A model generated the notes under the pieces. It worked only from the letters and a program-made list of their open reading frames with translations, ran no database searches and was not told where the DNA came from. A DNA stretch of 64,000 nucleotides from assembly GCF_963678635.1 (NCBI RefSeq), contig NC_087066.1:886201-950200 (forward strand), in the 5' to 3' direction. The translations under genes and the position numbers were made by a program. This document shows, piece by piece, positions 1 through 11,038 of this stretch (position 1 is its first letter; each line of letters starts with the position of its first letter). The DNA comes from Symsagittifera roscoffensis. Taxonomy: Eukaryota; Xenacoelomorpha; Acoela; Convolutidae.

Positions 1-312
1 TCCCTCTTTCAATCATGAAGTCTCGTAGTCTTGTTAGTGCCAACATCACGTGTTCGGGATCAATTGTGTTCCTGTCATTGACCCTCGTCACTAGGAAGCA
101 CAGGTATTTCCCCGGTACTTGTGCTACTGATGGTGGAAGCGCTGCCATCCCTCCCAGTCCTGGTCTCTGTCTGAACAGAAACTCTACGTTCTGGTATTCT
201 CTTTTGAAGTCAGCTTCCAGTCTTGATTTGAAACTCATGTCAGCCGTGATGCATATCGCGCTCGTCCTGTTTGATAGGATGAAGTCACTATCTGTTATCA
301 TGATGTTTTCCG
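1..312 (-). other. Macro-like domain at the end of element A Pol (cut by the window edge)
   Basis: Translated on the minus strand in the pol frame, this stretch aligns without gaps to residues from about 2637 of element B Pol. I count about 71 identities in 103 residues by hand. The strand/helix blocks ITDSDFIL, ITAD.SFK, ADFKREY, PGKYLCFLVT and LALTRLRDF are unchanged. The residue after 'LVT' is R here and K in B. No stop occurs in this part, although the upstream pol is broken. The domain continues past the left edge. Confidence 0.75.
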
Positions 313-461
313 AGTACTCATTGGGTATTTCAAATTTCGTTTTGAAGTTCCGACCTATGGTAGGCTCTGGCTCTTCCTCTTCCAGTTCCGATTCGCTCGT
401 TTCTCTCACTTCCTTGAGCTTCTTTACCATCAAATTTTCGGTGTGGGTAAGTCCTACCCCC

Positions 462-500
462 ACTTCCCGGACAAAAATATTTATCGACGTCCCCGTCGAT
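462..500 (-). promoter_or_regulatory. Internal polypurine-like motif with conserved hairpin (element A copy)
   Basis: The minus strand reads TTGTCCGGGAAGTGGGGGTA, a purine-rich run that copies the 3' polypurine-tract neighbourhood of element B. Beside it, 483-500 forms a 7-bp perfect stem (ATCGACG/CGTCGAT) with loop GGGA. The hairpin is identical in element B at 24279-24296, including the third positions of the codons it overlaps. Confidence 0.45.
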
Positions 501-3500
501 GTTGTTGGGTCTGAATTGTCCGGAGGAATGTCCAGTGGCCTGTCTGTTGCCGTCCATCCGAAAAGAGGGTCCTCTGCCTTCGTATGTTTTTCCGATGACA
601 CGTCGACTTGTTGAATGCTTTGTCCTTCGTGGCTTTCGTTCTTGACATCGCGCATCCACTCTAGTATCCTCAAGTTCGTGTTCTCCCTCCTCTCTATCTC
701 ACTCTGTTCGAGATCCGTCTCCAATTCTGGTGTCGAGTAGTCTTCCTGCGGATAGTGCCCACCATCGTTAATGACCTGCCATTCCTCTTCGGCTTCCAGT
801 TCGCCTGCACTCAGTAGTTCCTCGCCCAATTTGTCTGGCTGTATCTTGTCAATCAAGAAGTCATCCCCGTATCTATTGTACCTCATACCGGTCCGCTTAC
901 GATTGCTAGTTCTGATTCCCGGTGGTATTGGTCAATCTGGCTCCATCCACTTCGGCACCTCATCTTGCTCCGGGTCGTTCCAGTCTTCTTCTGCAAACGA
1001 TCCTGCTTCAGACTCCACCTCTATCTTTTCATTGTCGTCCAAGCTCAAGTTTTCATTGCCATCATTTTTCTCTCTGGTGCCCTTCTCATTCACTTCACAC
1101 GCTGGCTCTACCACCAGGTACTCGAGACCCTCCATGTCTTTCGGTAGGCACCAGTCTTCCGGGGACGGGACGTGAGGCTTCAGATTTTCGTAATGTGCTG
1201 CTCGCCCAGTACTCAAGCGGTAGAACCGTCCTTGTTGATGTACTTCCGTTATCCTGAACGATCCTCTCCACTTCTTGAGTAGTTTCTTTGTTCCCTTGGG
1301 CGGTATGACATTTTGGAAGACCCACACGTACTGGCCCACTTCATATGGCTTTGCTTGTAATATTTTTTCGTCATATTTCTTGCGTTGTCTCATTTGCGCT
1401 TGCGCCGTATTCCTCCTGCATAGCTCGTTTAGCTCTTTTTGTCTTTTGATCGCTTCCTTCACATATGCTTGAGGCGACGTCCTCTTCCCCTCGTATTCTG
1501 GGTAGAAGAATGTTAGAGGCATTGCCCTCTCCCTGCCCGTCAACATCATGAAAGGACTGATGCCCGTCGTTGAGTGCTGAGTACTGTTATAGGCTCCTAC
1601 TACCTGTGGCAGGTATTTGTCCCAGTCCGTCATGTATCTTGAGCAGTACACCCTTAACATGTTGACCAGTGTCCTGTTCTGTCTCTCTACCAACCCATTG
1701 GTCTGTGGATGATAGGTCGTCGAGTGTACTTGGGCAATGTGCGATCTCTTCATCAATTCTTTTGTCAAGTCCCCCACAAAAGCTTTGCCGTTGTCCGACT
1801 GGAAAGTCATTGGACAACCATACCGCGATATCCAATGCGTTATCAGATGATCACATGTCTCCTCGGCTGAGGCTGTCTGGCACGGAACCGCTTCCGCCAA
1901 CTTTGTGAAGTGATCTATTATAACCAGTATTTGGTTATAACCCGACTCCGTCATGCAGATTTTTTGATGGTCTATCTGCACCACTTCATTGAATTCTGAA
2001 CTCTCGACAGACTTGAGGGGAAACTTCATCTTCCTTGGGTCTTTTACCTGAAGGCATGCTAGGCAGGCATTCACCCATCTCTCGCAAGCTTTTCTCATTC
2101 CCGGCCAATAAAACCTATGAAGTATCCTTTGTTGTACTTTATCTATCCCCTGGTGCCCCATCTGGTCGTGTGATCTGAAAAGCACCTCCGTTTGATACAA
2201 TTGTGGCAGTATGATGAGGTTGTGTTTGTGTAGTATCTTTTCCTCATCTCTCCTCTTGCACGCTACCACCCCATCAGCTGTGTGATAGAGTAAGTCTTTC
2301 TTTTCTTTGTAGAACTGGCTCAAGATCTTGTAGCTGTCTTCCTCAAGTTCCCCCTTCTCCTTGATCCCCGACTGGATCCATTTGGAGAGGTTACTTGTCA
2401 ATTTGTCATTCTTCTGGGCTCTTATTAGGTCTGACAGCCTATATCTCGCCTTGACATGCTCCTTTAGCGCCATGATCTGTCCATTCATCTCACCAGGGTT
2501 GTGTATGTCATCACTTAGCTTTACAAATATGATCCTTTTCACGATTTTCATATCGTCTTCTGGCACCAGATTCGTTCTGACGTTCGAGTTGCATGATAGT
2601 TCCCCGAATGGCTTCATGGGATAGGCATCCTTCACCGTGACGGAGTTCAGGTATCGAAAGTCACAACAAAACCTCAACTGGTCGCCTTTCTTTTTGGCCA
2701 TCACTACTCCACACGGTGACTTGGATGGTTCTATCATGTCATACTCTAGTAACGTTTCGATCTCTTTTCTACACGCATCCGATTTGTGCGGGGTCATGCG
2801 CCTCGCCCCCTCCCTGTGCGGTACCGCGTTCTCCTCAAGTTCTATTTCATGCTCAACGAAATTACAACACCCGATATCCGCTTTATGCTTCGAAAAAACT
2901 TCTTCGTTCCGCTCTAGTACGTCCTTGATGGCTTCGAGCTGTTCATCTGTCAGTTTGCCCTTCAAGTGTTCAATCTCCGGGAGAACCGGTTTATCAATTT
3001 GCATTTCATCTAGTGTGGGCAGCTCTGGAAAGTTCGAACAGCTCGACAGCCCATCGTCCGTCTCTGACTTAAGTGATTTAACAAGACCTGATGAACCTTT
3101 TATTTTCTGTAATCGTCTCAAGATACAAATTTTGTCCCTATGATTGGGACAATCAACGACTTCATTTTGTTTTGAGTTCTCAGTCATTTCATATCGGGTT
3201 TTCACCGGCAAAGCATATCCCAACTTCCTCCCTCTCTGTATCGTGATCGGTATATCAAGAGTATTCAACAAGACACTGACGCAGAGGCCGCTCTTCGTTA
3301 TCGAGAAGGATCTTCCTAAAACAGCAGCACTTTGACTATTAGGATTCGGAACTATACACACTTGCTTGTTATCGCTTAGTTCATTGAAATTTTTCATCCT
3401 CAAGCCTAAGATTGCCGCTTCATTCGCCTTTAGCCTCACCCTTCTACTCAAGAATACCGGTGCTTTGGTTTCATTTGCCATTATTAAATTTACCGGTTTG

Positions 3501-4764
3501 ATTGCGTACCTCCTATCCGGGTTCCGTATTCTGAACATTGCGTTATTTAGGTCAATCGCTACGTCGAAATTCCTGATGAAGTCTCTGCCTAAAATAAATT
3601 GGTCAGATTCATCTAGGTTTTCTACCACAAGAAAGCTCATCCACAGGTTACGTTCCCCCAGATTGAGGGCTATTATTGGCGTTCTGCCCAACACCCGCAG
3701 GGCTCCTTTGTTTGCAGCTGACAGCCGTATTCTCGAGTCTATCAAGTCACCTTTGTTAAAGCCCATCCGTTCCCAAGTTTCAATTGGTATGACGCTCAAG
3801 ACCGCTCCCGTATCGAGTAACCCACGTAACTGAGTCTTTTTGCCATTTATGTCTAGCACGTGCCCTGTCACATCTGCCTCCGTCCCGATGTGCATCGCAT
3901 CTTCTTCAAGCATGGCGCAGTGTCCAATCGATCTCACTTTCAACTCTTCTTTCCCTACGTAGATTTGCCCAATTAGGTCTTCATCACATGTTATCATTGT
4001 CTTGGTATAGATGTTGATTCCATCTATGTTTAACATCACCTCGTGTGGACCATAAGCTTCAGTATACCTGTTGTCAACACGTACCGACTTGCTACCCCCC
4101 TTGTGAGTAGTGCTCTCAATGCTCTAGAAGTCGTTTGCGGGCTTATGCCACTCAAATAATCTGCGTACACATCAATGTGCATTATTGTCTGGTCACATGG
4201 TTCGCTCAAGTTTCTCGTAACTTCGTGGCCGCCCACAGTGATTATCGACATTATTCTGGCCCCGATTTTCGATATGCCGAATAGCTTTCCCGTCACCATT
4301 TTCACAGTGTTACAATTTCCAGTCTTTGTCGAGCCCGATGTGACCTCTGATGTTGGCTTCAATCCAGTTAATGCTTCGTTGAAATTGTGTCTTTCAATCT
4401 CTTGTTTTAGTCTTTGCTCTATTTCTTTCGCAGCCAGATCCTGTTTCACTTTGTTAATTGCTTCCGTCGCTGCTTTCTCATAATTTATCTCTAGAGAGTT
4501 CCCGGCTGTGGATTCTATCGCACCATTAACCTGCGTTACCGCTTTTACGGTTTTCGTTGGCAATTCCGTGCTTGGTGCTCCTAAGCTCCTAGATTCAAAC
4601 TCGTTCTGTCTGTTCCGCTGATTCTGCACTGCCGCTAATGCCAACTTATGTTTGGGGTGACTCTGGTCTTTGACCGCTTCCCATAACAATGGGCAATCCA
4701 TTCTGAAGTGTCCTTCTTGGTTACAGAAGAAGCATCTCGCGCCTATCTTGATGATTAAGCCACT

Positions 4765-6780
4765 TTAGTACTCGTGTTCCTCCACTTGGCTCATGTCTTC
4801 CTCATCCTGTGCGTATCCTAGACTCTTCATGCCTTGTTTGTATGTTGTGCAGTCAGCCACGTGGTGATCCGCCGACCCGCAGTTCGCACATGATCTGCGT
4901 TTGTCCATGTCATCTCTAGGCTTGTACCATGACGACCTCTGAGGTTGGCTTCCCCCTTGCGTGTTCCTGTTTTCTGAATATGAGTGTTTCTTAGGTTTCA
5001 TCAGCATGTATTCTCTTGATTTCTGTCTCATTTCTTCTGGGGTCGGTGCGCTGTCTTTCGACAATGTGTAGTATGTTGCTAACATTGTCCTTAAGTCATC
5101 ACTTTTTACCCCATCAATGAACTTCGAGGCAATGCTAAAGTTCCTTCTGTTTGTCGACTCCTCTGGGTCACTCCTTCTTCTCAAGCTCTCAAGGTCATCT
5201 AGGAATCGATCAATTGACTCATCGTCCCTCTGCCTTCTCTTTTCAAATCGCATCATCGCTTGGTGACCCTTCATGCCTGGCCCGAATCGATTCAGCAATA
5301 TTTCGAAGATTTTGTCTGCGGTATCGCGTTCTTCTTCTTTCTTAGCAACCACGCATTTTAATGCCGTGCCTTCCAAGTTGCTGAGTATGGCTGTGCAAGC
5401 TTGTCTTTCGTTATTCAAGTTATTTTGCTCTAGATGTAATCTCATGACTTCTACCCAAGTGTCAATGCATCTATCGGAGTCGTCTTTGAATTCTTTTGGC
5501 TTCTTGAACGTTTTTCTTGACTTTCCCTCTCTCCTATCGCTCGAGTCAGTGTTCCTCGTGGCGAAGGCCTCTAGAGTCCTGTTCATCATCTCCCAAGTGC
5601 TTGCCCACGTCATGGCATCCGGACCTGCGTTGCTGTTGGCTGTTGAGTCCCCCGGGCCACCCATTGTATTTGATGCTCCATTTTTCATAATTGTTTTAGC
5701 AGCTGTAGGTGCTGTGCTCACCGCATCCCGGGTTGAAGGCAACGGTGTCGATTGCCGTTTGTTTCTTTGTGGTTCCACAAAGTCAACTCTGGTGCCTTGT
5801 GTGCGATCCGCAGCCGGTCTTTCTTGTGAGGTAGAATTTCTCAAGATTGCATCCAGTTTCGCCTGTATTGCATACGAACTTTCGGCCTGATTCCTGTTCA
5901 TTGTGTCCATTCTCTTTTCCAGGCTACCTAACTGACTGTTGACATCATCATATCGGTTTTTCAACTGTTGCATATCTTTTCTGATGTTCTTATCTCGTTC
6001 TTCATTGGTGGCATCTACTTTATCCGACATCTGCTGGAGTCTTTCGTCTGTCGCCTTAGCCAGGTTAAAATAGCTATCCAGATATTCGTGTTTGTTGTAC
6101 TTCAACTCCTTCTTTATTAAGTCTCTATCTTCCTCACTGTACTTTAGTTTTTTGTCGATCTGATTCAGTTTTGCCATTAAGTCGCCAAGCTCAAGAGTAG
6201 CTATTTCATGGTCAGCCGTCGTCCTGTCTTCGGCCGTGGCTTCTGCTCCAGCTTGTTCTTCCTTCAGGTCGGCTTCTGTCGCTTTCGTGCTCACTGTACC
6301 AAATATTCGTGCTCTTTCTGTTTTTGATTCTTCGGCCGTGTTGTCTTTCGATTTGATTCCAACCATCATCGCCAACTTATCTGTGAAGGATGTCTTTTTC
6401 ACTTGAGAGTCGTCTTTCACAGTTTCTCGGGTATTGCCTGTTGTGTCTTCCAATGCGTCTATCCGCGAAAACTCCACGGTTTTTGGATCTTGATCTTCCA
6501 TTTGGGGCATCGGTGTGGATTCCGTTGTCCTCTTCTCCACTTCATCTACGCTCTGGTCTGGTGTCTCTATATCAATTTCAATTGTTGGCTCCACCTGTTT
6601 GTCTTTAGCCCCTTCTCTCGTCTTGTTCTCGGTACTACTCCTCGTGCTGACCATGCTAACTGAAAAGTTATCTTTTGTTTTCTTTGGCCCCATTGATGTC
6701 GTTCCGCGCAGCGACGAGTTATATTTCGTGTTTGATCCAGTTGATCTTCTTTCGAGCACCGGTACCCTACTCCGTCTCAT
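4765..6780 (-). CDS. gag: Element A Gag polyprotein (671 codons)
   Basis: Structural Gag of the Ty3/gypsy element. The ATG at 6780 opens a 671-codon frame. The N-terminal third is Glu/Lys/Asp/Thr-rich with a likely coiled coil (about residues 205-310). About residues 425-585 match a retrotransposon Gag capsid core, with 'CIDTWVEVM', 'LEGTALKCV', 'ILLNRFGPG' and 'KFEKRRQRDDESIDRFLDDL'-like blocks shared with element B. About residues 630-643 are a zinc knuckle C-x2-C-x4-H-x4-C. The frame stops at TAA (4765-4767) just before a second knuckle that continues in the same frame. In B these two knuckles are in one uninterrupted ORF. The TAA is either a decay mutation or a gag-pol readthrough stop. 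Unlike B, the N-terminal part and capsid core share one frame here. Confidence 0.85.
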   Translation of the reverse strand: MRRSRVPVLERRSTGSNTKYNSSLRGTTSMGPKKTKDNFSVSMVSTRSSTENKTREGAKDKQVEPTIEIDIETPDQSVDEVEKRTTESTPMPQMEDQDPKTVEFSRIDALEDTTGNTRETVKDDSQVKKTSFTDKLAMMVGIKSKDNTAEESKTERARIFGTVSTKATEADLKEEQAGAEATAEDRTTADHEIATLELGDLMAKLNQIDKKLKYSEEDRDLIKKELKYNKHEYLDSYFNLAKATDERLQQMSDKVDATNEERDKNIRKDMQQLKNRYDDVNSQLGSLEKRMDTMNRNQAESSYAIQAKLDAILRNSTSQERPAADRTQGTRVDFVEPQRNKRQSTPLPSTRDAVSTAPTAAKTIMKNGASNTMGGPGDSTANSNAGPDAMTWASTWEMMNRTLEAFATRNTDSSDRREGKSRKTFKKPKEFKDDSDRCIDTWVEVMRLHLEQNNLNNERQACTAILSNLEGTALKCVVAKKEEERDTADKIFEILLNRFGPGMKGHQAMMRFEKRRQRDDESIDRFLDDLESLRRRSDPEESTNRRNFSIASKFIDGVKSDDLRTMLATYYTLSKDSAPTPEEMRQKSREYMLMKPKKHSYSENRNTQGGSQPQRSSWYKPRDDMDKRRSCANCGSADHHVADCTTYKQGMKSLGYAQDEEDMSQVEEHEY

Positions 6781-7014
6781 TATTTCTATTTACAATTGCT
6801 CTTTTTTACAATATTATTATATACACAAATCTATCCTAAGAATAAAATCTTTTGTGAAAAAAAAAGAAAAAAAAATTTTTAAAAAGGAAATATACAACGT
6901 GATAAAAACAGAGTCTTGTTCTGTTTTGAACTGCCTTGAAACACTTATTGTAATTTTCACTCCAATTTTTATACCGTCCCAAGACTTCCAGTTACCGTCC
7001 CTACTCTTCTTTGT

Positions 7015-7874
7015 ACCGTCCCAGGCTTCTTCCTGTTGTCCCAAGACTGTTCGGTACTGTCCCAGTACTTTTGGTCAGTGTCCCAAGACCCCTGTCCCGA
7101 GAGTACTATCCCAGGACTACTGTCCCAAGACTGTCTCAGGACTACTGCCCCAAGGTTAGTGTCCCAAGACTACTGTCCCAAGACCAGTGTCCCAAGGCTA
7201 GTGTCCCAAGACTACTGTCCCAAGACTAGTGTCCCAAGACTACTGTCCCAAGACTAGTGTCCCAAGGCTAGTGTCCCAAGACTACTGTCCCAAGACTACT
7301 GTCCCAAGACTAGTGTCCCAAGGCTAGTGTCCCAAGACTACTGTCCCAAGGCTAGTGTCCCAAGACTACTGTCCCAAGGCTACTGTCCCAAGGCTAGTGT
7401 CCCAGGGCTACTATCCCAAGACTAGTGTCCCAAGGCTAGTGTCCCAAGGCTACTATCCCAAGACTAGTGTCCCAAGGCTACTGTCCCAAGACCACTGTCC
7501 CAAGGCTAGTGTCCCAAGACCACTGTCCCAAGACCACTATCCCAAGACCACTGTCCCAAGACCACTGTCCCAAGACCACTGTCCCAAGACCACTGTCCCA
7601 AGACCACTGTCCCGAGACCACTGTCCCAAGACCACTGTCCCAAGACCACTGTCCCAAGACCACTGTCCCAAGACCACTGTCCCAAGACCACTGTCCCAAG
7701 ACCACTGTCCCAAGACCACTGTCCCAAGACCACTGTCCCAAGACCACTGTCACAAGACCACTGTCCCAAGACCACTGTCCCAAGACCACTGTCCCAAGAC
7801 CACCGTCCCAAGACCACTGTCCCAAGACCACTGTCCCAAGACCACTGTCCCAAGACAACTGTCCCAAGACTGTT
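7015..7874. repeat. 14-bp tandem repeat (about 60 copies) in the element A leader
   Basis: The unit is CACTGTCCCAAGAC with variants TACTGTCCCAAGAC and TAGTGTCCCAAGGC. The left half is heterogeneous. The right half (about 7520-7870) is almost homogeneous, which suggests recent expansion. Because 14 is not a multiple of 3, all frames stay open on both strands in places; these ORFs are not genes. Confidence 0.95.
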
Positions 7875-8733
7875 AACAAGTGTCTGAGCTGTGGGGCCTT
7901 TTTCTTCTTTGTTGTAGGGACTTCTTGATTCACTGTACCTTGTACCACCACTCAAGCTCTAGTAAAAATTTTCCCAAAAACCCTCTCTTAAAGGCCAAAT
8001 GCTGACCCCCTTTTTTTAGTTACCTCTTTTTCAGTGTTCCAGGCACCTTGCAACCAAAATCTGTGTGCAGGTATCTTGTGATCACCTGTTCGTACAAAAA
8101 CCAAACACAAATCCTCACCAAAATGCAACAAAAAATCTAAGCAAGAAAAAGTAATAAAAACAGAGAGATGAACCCACCTAAAATTCAAAGTTGACGAATG
8201 TCAACCTTCTATCGACAAAAATGTCTGGTACCTAATTGCCACGCGTTTTTCTCCCCCCAACTAATGATCTTATTGGGTATCACCAGAATTGTCTATGTCC
8301 GTTCCCCCCTACCAATCCAACCAGCGTACCTGTCTTAACTCGAGTTTAAATTTGGATATCCACCTAATATTACCAACGCGTGTTAATGACCAATGTAACT
8401 AAATCAACGATGTCGATTAATTAGTTACTCTAATTTCCCCCCTTTTTACAATTTGCTACCGCTAACCTCTAACCTAACCAGCCCCCCTTCTAACCTCCCC
8501 CCCTTTTTAGCCCCCCTTCTTAAGCCTAAAATTACCTTAAGCGCCGGGTGCTAAACCTCTCAAGAGAAAACCGTAGACCTGTCTCCAGGCCTGCTCAAGT
8601 AAAAACGTTCGTCAAAACCGGGGGATTTCGCTTATCCAATTTTACACTTATCTCCTATAATGTAATGTGGATTTTAACGATACCCGTTCTGCACAGCTTG
8701 AGAACTCGAGAACTGCCAAATCCTTTTTGGCTG

Positions 8734-8935
8734 CTTTCCCACTCGACTGGTCACCTCTTCCAGTCCAGTCTCCTATTGGTTCAGCTCAAGTGCTCCTGAA
8801 CCACTTTCCCACTCGGCTGGTCACCTCTTCCAGTCAAGTCTCCTATTGGTTCAGCTCAAGTGCCCCTGAACCACTTTCCCACTCGGCTGGTCACCTCTTC
8901 CAGTCAAGTCTCCTTGTTGTCCAGCTAAGTTCCAA
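8734..8935. repeat. 70-bp direct repeat, three copies
   Basis: Units start with CTTTCCCACTCG at 8734, 8804 and 8874, spaced exactly 70 bp. The first two units are nearly identical. The third diverges after about 45 bp. Confidence 0.9.
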
Positions 8936-9390
8936 GCTATCTGAAAACCCTTGACAAGGCCCCACACTCGGGCACCGTAATGAGGTTACTGGGTTAAATT
9001 GCTGGGTTGATCGAAACGATCGAACTTGTAAAACAGTATGGGTATACTATTTAATTAATATAAAGGTTTGATCCAACTAATCTGGTTTCAAAGTCACTGT
9101 CTTTTTCGTTTTATGGTTTTTGTTCCTTTTTCTATTCTTTTTTGGTTTTTTGTTTCGCTTTTTGTCTTTTTGCTCTTGTTTTTGCCCCCTAGTTGCCCCC
9201 CTTACTCGGTTAGCTAAGCCTCGTTCGGAGAGCGTACCAGGAAGTTTTCTCGAGTTTTCTTAAAAAGCTATAACGGTACAACCGGAAGGTTTGCACGTTC
9301 CCGCCGAACCGTACCACCGGTACTCTAGAATGGGCATGCCGCCCGGAGCTGTCTCAAGTGGGTTCGACTCCGTAGTCTTGATGTCGTAAA

Positions 9391-9405
9391 CACCCAGGAG
9401 CGCCA
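9391..9405 (-). promoter_or_regulatory. Primer-binding site of element A
   Basis: On the minus strand it reads TGGCGCTCCTGGGTG, starting 11 nt after the 5' LTR. The plus-strand version ends in CCA, as a tRNA 3' end does. The same 15 bases sit at the same place in element B. I could not assign the tRNA. Confidence 0.7.
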
Positions 9406-9416
9406 TAAAAACACTA

Positions 9417-10080
9417 TGTAACATTCGTATACTGCAGTCACACATGAGGCTTAAGAAAAATAAGCCCTATAACCATTGGCTTAAGAGTCAGGGACACTAT
9501 CTCTTGTGTTTTTCCACCTCAAATCAGTCGGAGCCAATTTGGTTCGCTTGTGACATGAGACTACGACCCGTTACAGCTTAAGGCTACTACCAAATATCCC
9601 CCCACTCTAGAAATAAGAACGTCCCCATACCTAGGTCTCAAAATACCCAAAATACATGAACGCCGTTAAAAACCGGGTCGGAACAATCCGTTAAGTTACT
9701 TTTTATTAGACATTGGAACTTTGATCCATTTCAGATGGATCAACCTAAAACTCGCCCTACCTCAACATAATAATCACAAAACACACTCTAGAAATTTAAA
9801 TTAGTACTCACATTGTAGCACGCTCAAGAACTGGGAGTAATCAAGTCGGTAATCAACTCGAGAATTAAATAATGTAACTAAAATGAGTTTAATGTTTGTC
9901 AGTTTTAACAACAAGAACAAGTTTGTACTCTAGACTATAGTTTCTCGTGAACCATTGGGACACTCAAGCTGTCCACCTTTCCACCGAAGGTTCACTCTAG
10001 TCCAGTTAAGAATAATACTCCAGTCAAGTCACAATAATCCAGTTCGTGGGAATACACTTGTCTCTGTTTCGAATGGGACA
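9417..10080 (-). repeat. 5' LTR of element A
   Basis: On the plus strand it runs from TGTAACATTCG, just outside the PBS, to GAATGGGACA. These are the same terminal patterns as the element B LTR (TGTAACATTCG...GAATGGCACA). The inner end is secure. The outer end is inferred from that similarity because the partner LTR is outside the window. Length is about 664 bp. Confidence 0.65.
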
Positions 10081-10269
10081 GCTCTACTCTAGACGGAAAT
10101 TGCGAATAGCAATTTCTTACTGATTTTTCTTGCAACTTTCCCGCGATTGTTACTCGATTGTTCTGATTTCTCTTTTTCTACTTTCAGTTATCGCGAGAAA
10201 ATCGTGCATGACAGGCTCCATTCGAATTTTTGAAATATGAATATTTTTGAAATGAGAAACTCGATAAGG

Positions 10270-11035
10270 CCACCTACAACGCTTTCTTCTCGTCTCTTCC
10301 CGATTCCCGCGAGCAAGCTCGTCTTCAGTCGCTCTCTCTGCCTTACGCCGGCGCTTGGCTTACCGCAGTCCCCATTAAAGGTCTTGGCCTGCACCTGCTA
10401 CCTGCTGAGTTCCAAGCTGCTGAGTTCCAAGCCGCCTTGGTCTTCCTGTGTTCGCGTCTGCTCGTAGGTGCCCCGCGTGTCCGTCTGGCATTCTGGACGT
10501 CCTCGGGGACCACGCTGTCGCTTGTGGGGGGAGTGGTGGCCGGATCTCCCGTCACGACAGACTACGGGACATTATTTTCAAAGCTACCTCGGCTGCCTCT
10601 TTAGCCTCCATCAAGGAGCAACGGAACCTCATCCGTGGAGAACGGTCCAAACCCGGCGATATTTTTATCCCTACTTGGAGCGCTGGTCGCCCCGCTGCTT
10701 TCGACGTCACCGTGACATCCCCGCTGCAGTTATCTCTTCTCTCTCGTGCGGCGGAGACCCCCGGGGCGTCCCTGGAAGTTGCTGAGGACCGCAAATTTTC
10801 GAAACACGAGAAAAACTGTGAGGAACAAGGAATCAGTTTTTTCCCGTTAGCAGTCGAAACGCTCGGGGGTTGGTCCGCTTTAGCTATCAAAACCCTCAAG
10901 TCAGTTGCTATCCTCGCTGATGCCAGACGTTCTGGTTCACGTGACGCTCGTGTTGCCCCAGTTCGCCTTCTCCAGAGCCTCTCAGTGTGCCTCATGAGAG
11001 GAAACGCCACTATGATTGTCAGCCGGGCCATCTAG
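10270..11035 (+). pseudogene. 3' fragment of a retroelement polyprotein with a CCHC zinc finger (frameshifted)
   Basis: The first part reads a 'QARLQSLSLPYAGAWL.A.P' block followed by 'GLGLHL..AEFQAA', which resembles the C-terminal region of many invertebrate RT-encoding elements. A frameshift near 10463 moves the reading to the frame open from 10448 to 11035. There a C-x2-C-x10-H-x4-C finger (CPAC...GDHAVAC) precedes a 'GDIF.P.W..GRPAAFDVTVTSPL' block that may be a restriction-like nuclease fold. A 15-bp in-frame duplication (GAGTTCCAAGC...) adds 'AEFQ' twice. No RT domain lies upstream, so this is a truncated relic. The family assignment is from memory of similar sequences and is not certain. 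Confidence 0.55.
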
Positions 11036-11038
11036 TCT

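Larger units (their letters stand above)
1..4764 (-). pseudogene. Element A pol (protease, deleted RT, integrase, macro-like tail), broken and truncated
   Basis: The frame after the gag TAA first encodes the second zinc knuckle (C-x2-C-x4-H-x4-C). It is lost at a G run near 4100 and regained in the frame open from 4039 to 932. That frame has a retropepsin motif LLDTGA near 3810 and the start of RT ending at 'KDAYP' near 2620. It then jumps directly to the sequence that precedes integrase in element B, so about 650-670 residues (most of RT, RNase H and the spacer) are missing, in frame. Integrase follows, with an HHCC zinc-binding region near 2170-2040, the D,D,E core (VVQIDHQ, FQSDNGKAF, GLVERQN) and a KKWRGSF module. 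A TGA at 932-934 interrupts the linker. The same frame then stays open to position 1 through the macro-like tail. It cannot make an active RT. Confidence 0.85.
6781..9390 (-). other. Element A 5' leader, no gene
   Basis: This is about 2.6 kb of untranslated leader between the PBS and the gag ATG. It holds an A/T-rich stretch (6781-6960), a large 14-bp tandem repeat (7015-7874), an unremarkable stretch with poly-C runs (7875-8733), three 70-bp repeats (8734-8935) and a T-rich stretch around 9090-9190. The open frames through the 14-bp repeat are by-products of the repeat. Confidence 0.7.
1..10080 (-). mobile_element. Element A: Ty3/gypsy LTR retrotransposon, 5' part, degenerate
   Basis: Reading on the minus strand from 10080: LTR, primer-binding site, long leader, gag, protease, partial RT, integrase and a macro-like tail that runs off position 1. 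It is the same family as element B, with closely similar proteins in the same order and the same PBS, but it is a separate, much diverged copy. The copy is damaged: a TAA between the two Gag zinc knuckles, a frameshift near 4100, an in-frame loss of most of RT and RNase H near 2610, and a TGA at 932-934. Its 3' LTR and any accessory ORFs after pol lie outside the window. Confidence 0.9.

Noticed and set aside
15-614. Plus-strand ORFs opposite gag and pol (for example 15-614, 2637-3143, 30921-31613)
   Set aside because: They are antisense shadows of the minus-strand element ORFs, with no domains of their own.
7015-7874. CRISPR-like array
   Set aside because: There are no spacers between repeats, the unit is 14 bp and the context is a eukaryotic retrotransposon leader.
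7355-7951. Long ORFs on both strands through the 14-bp repeat
   Set aside because: The 14-mer lacks stop codons in all phases, so the open frames are a by-product of the repeat; no start context or family.
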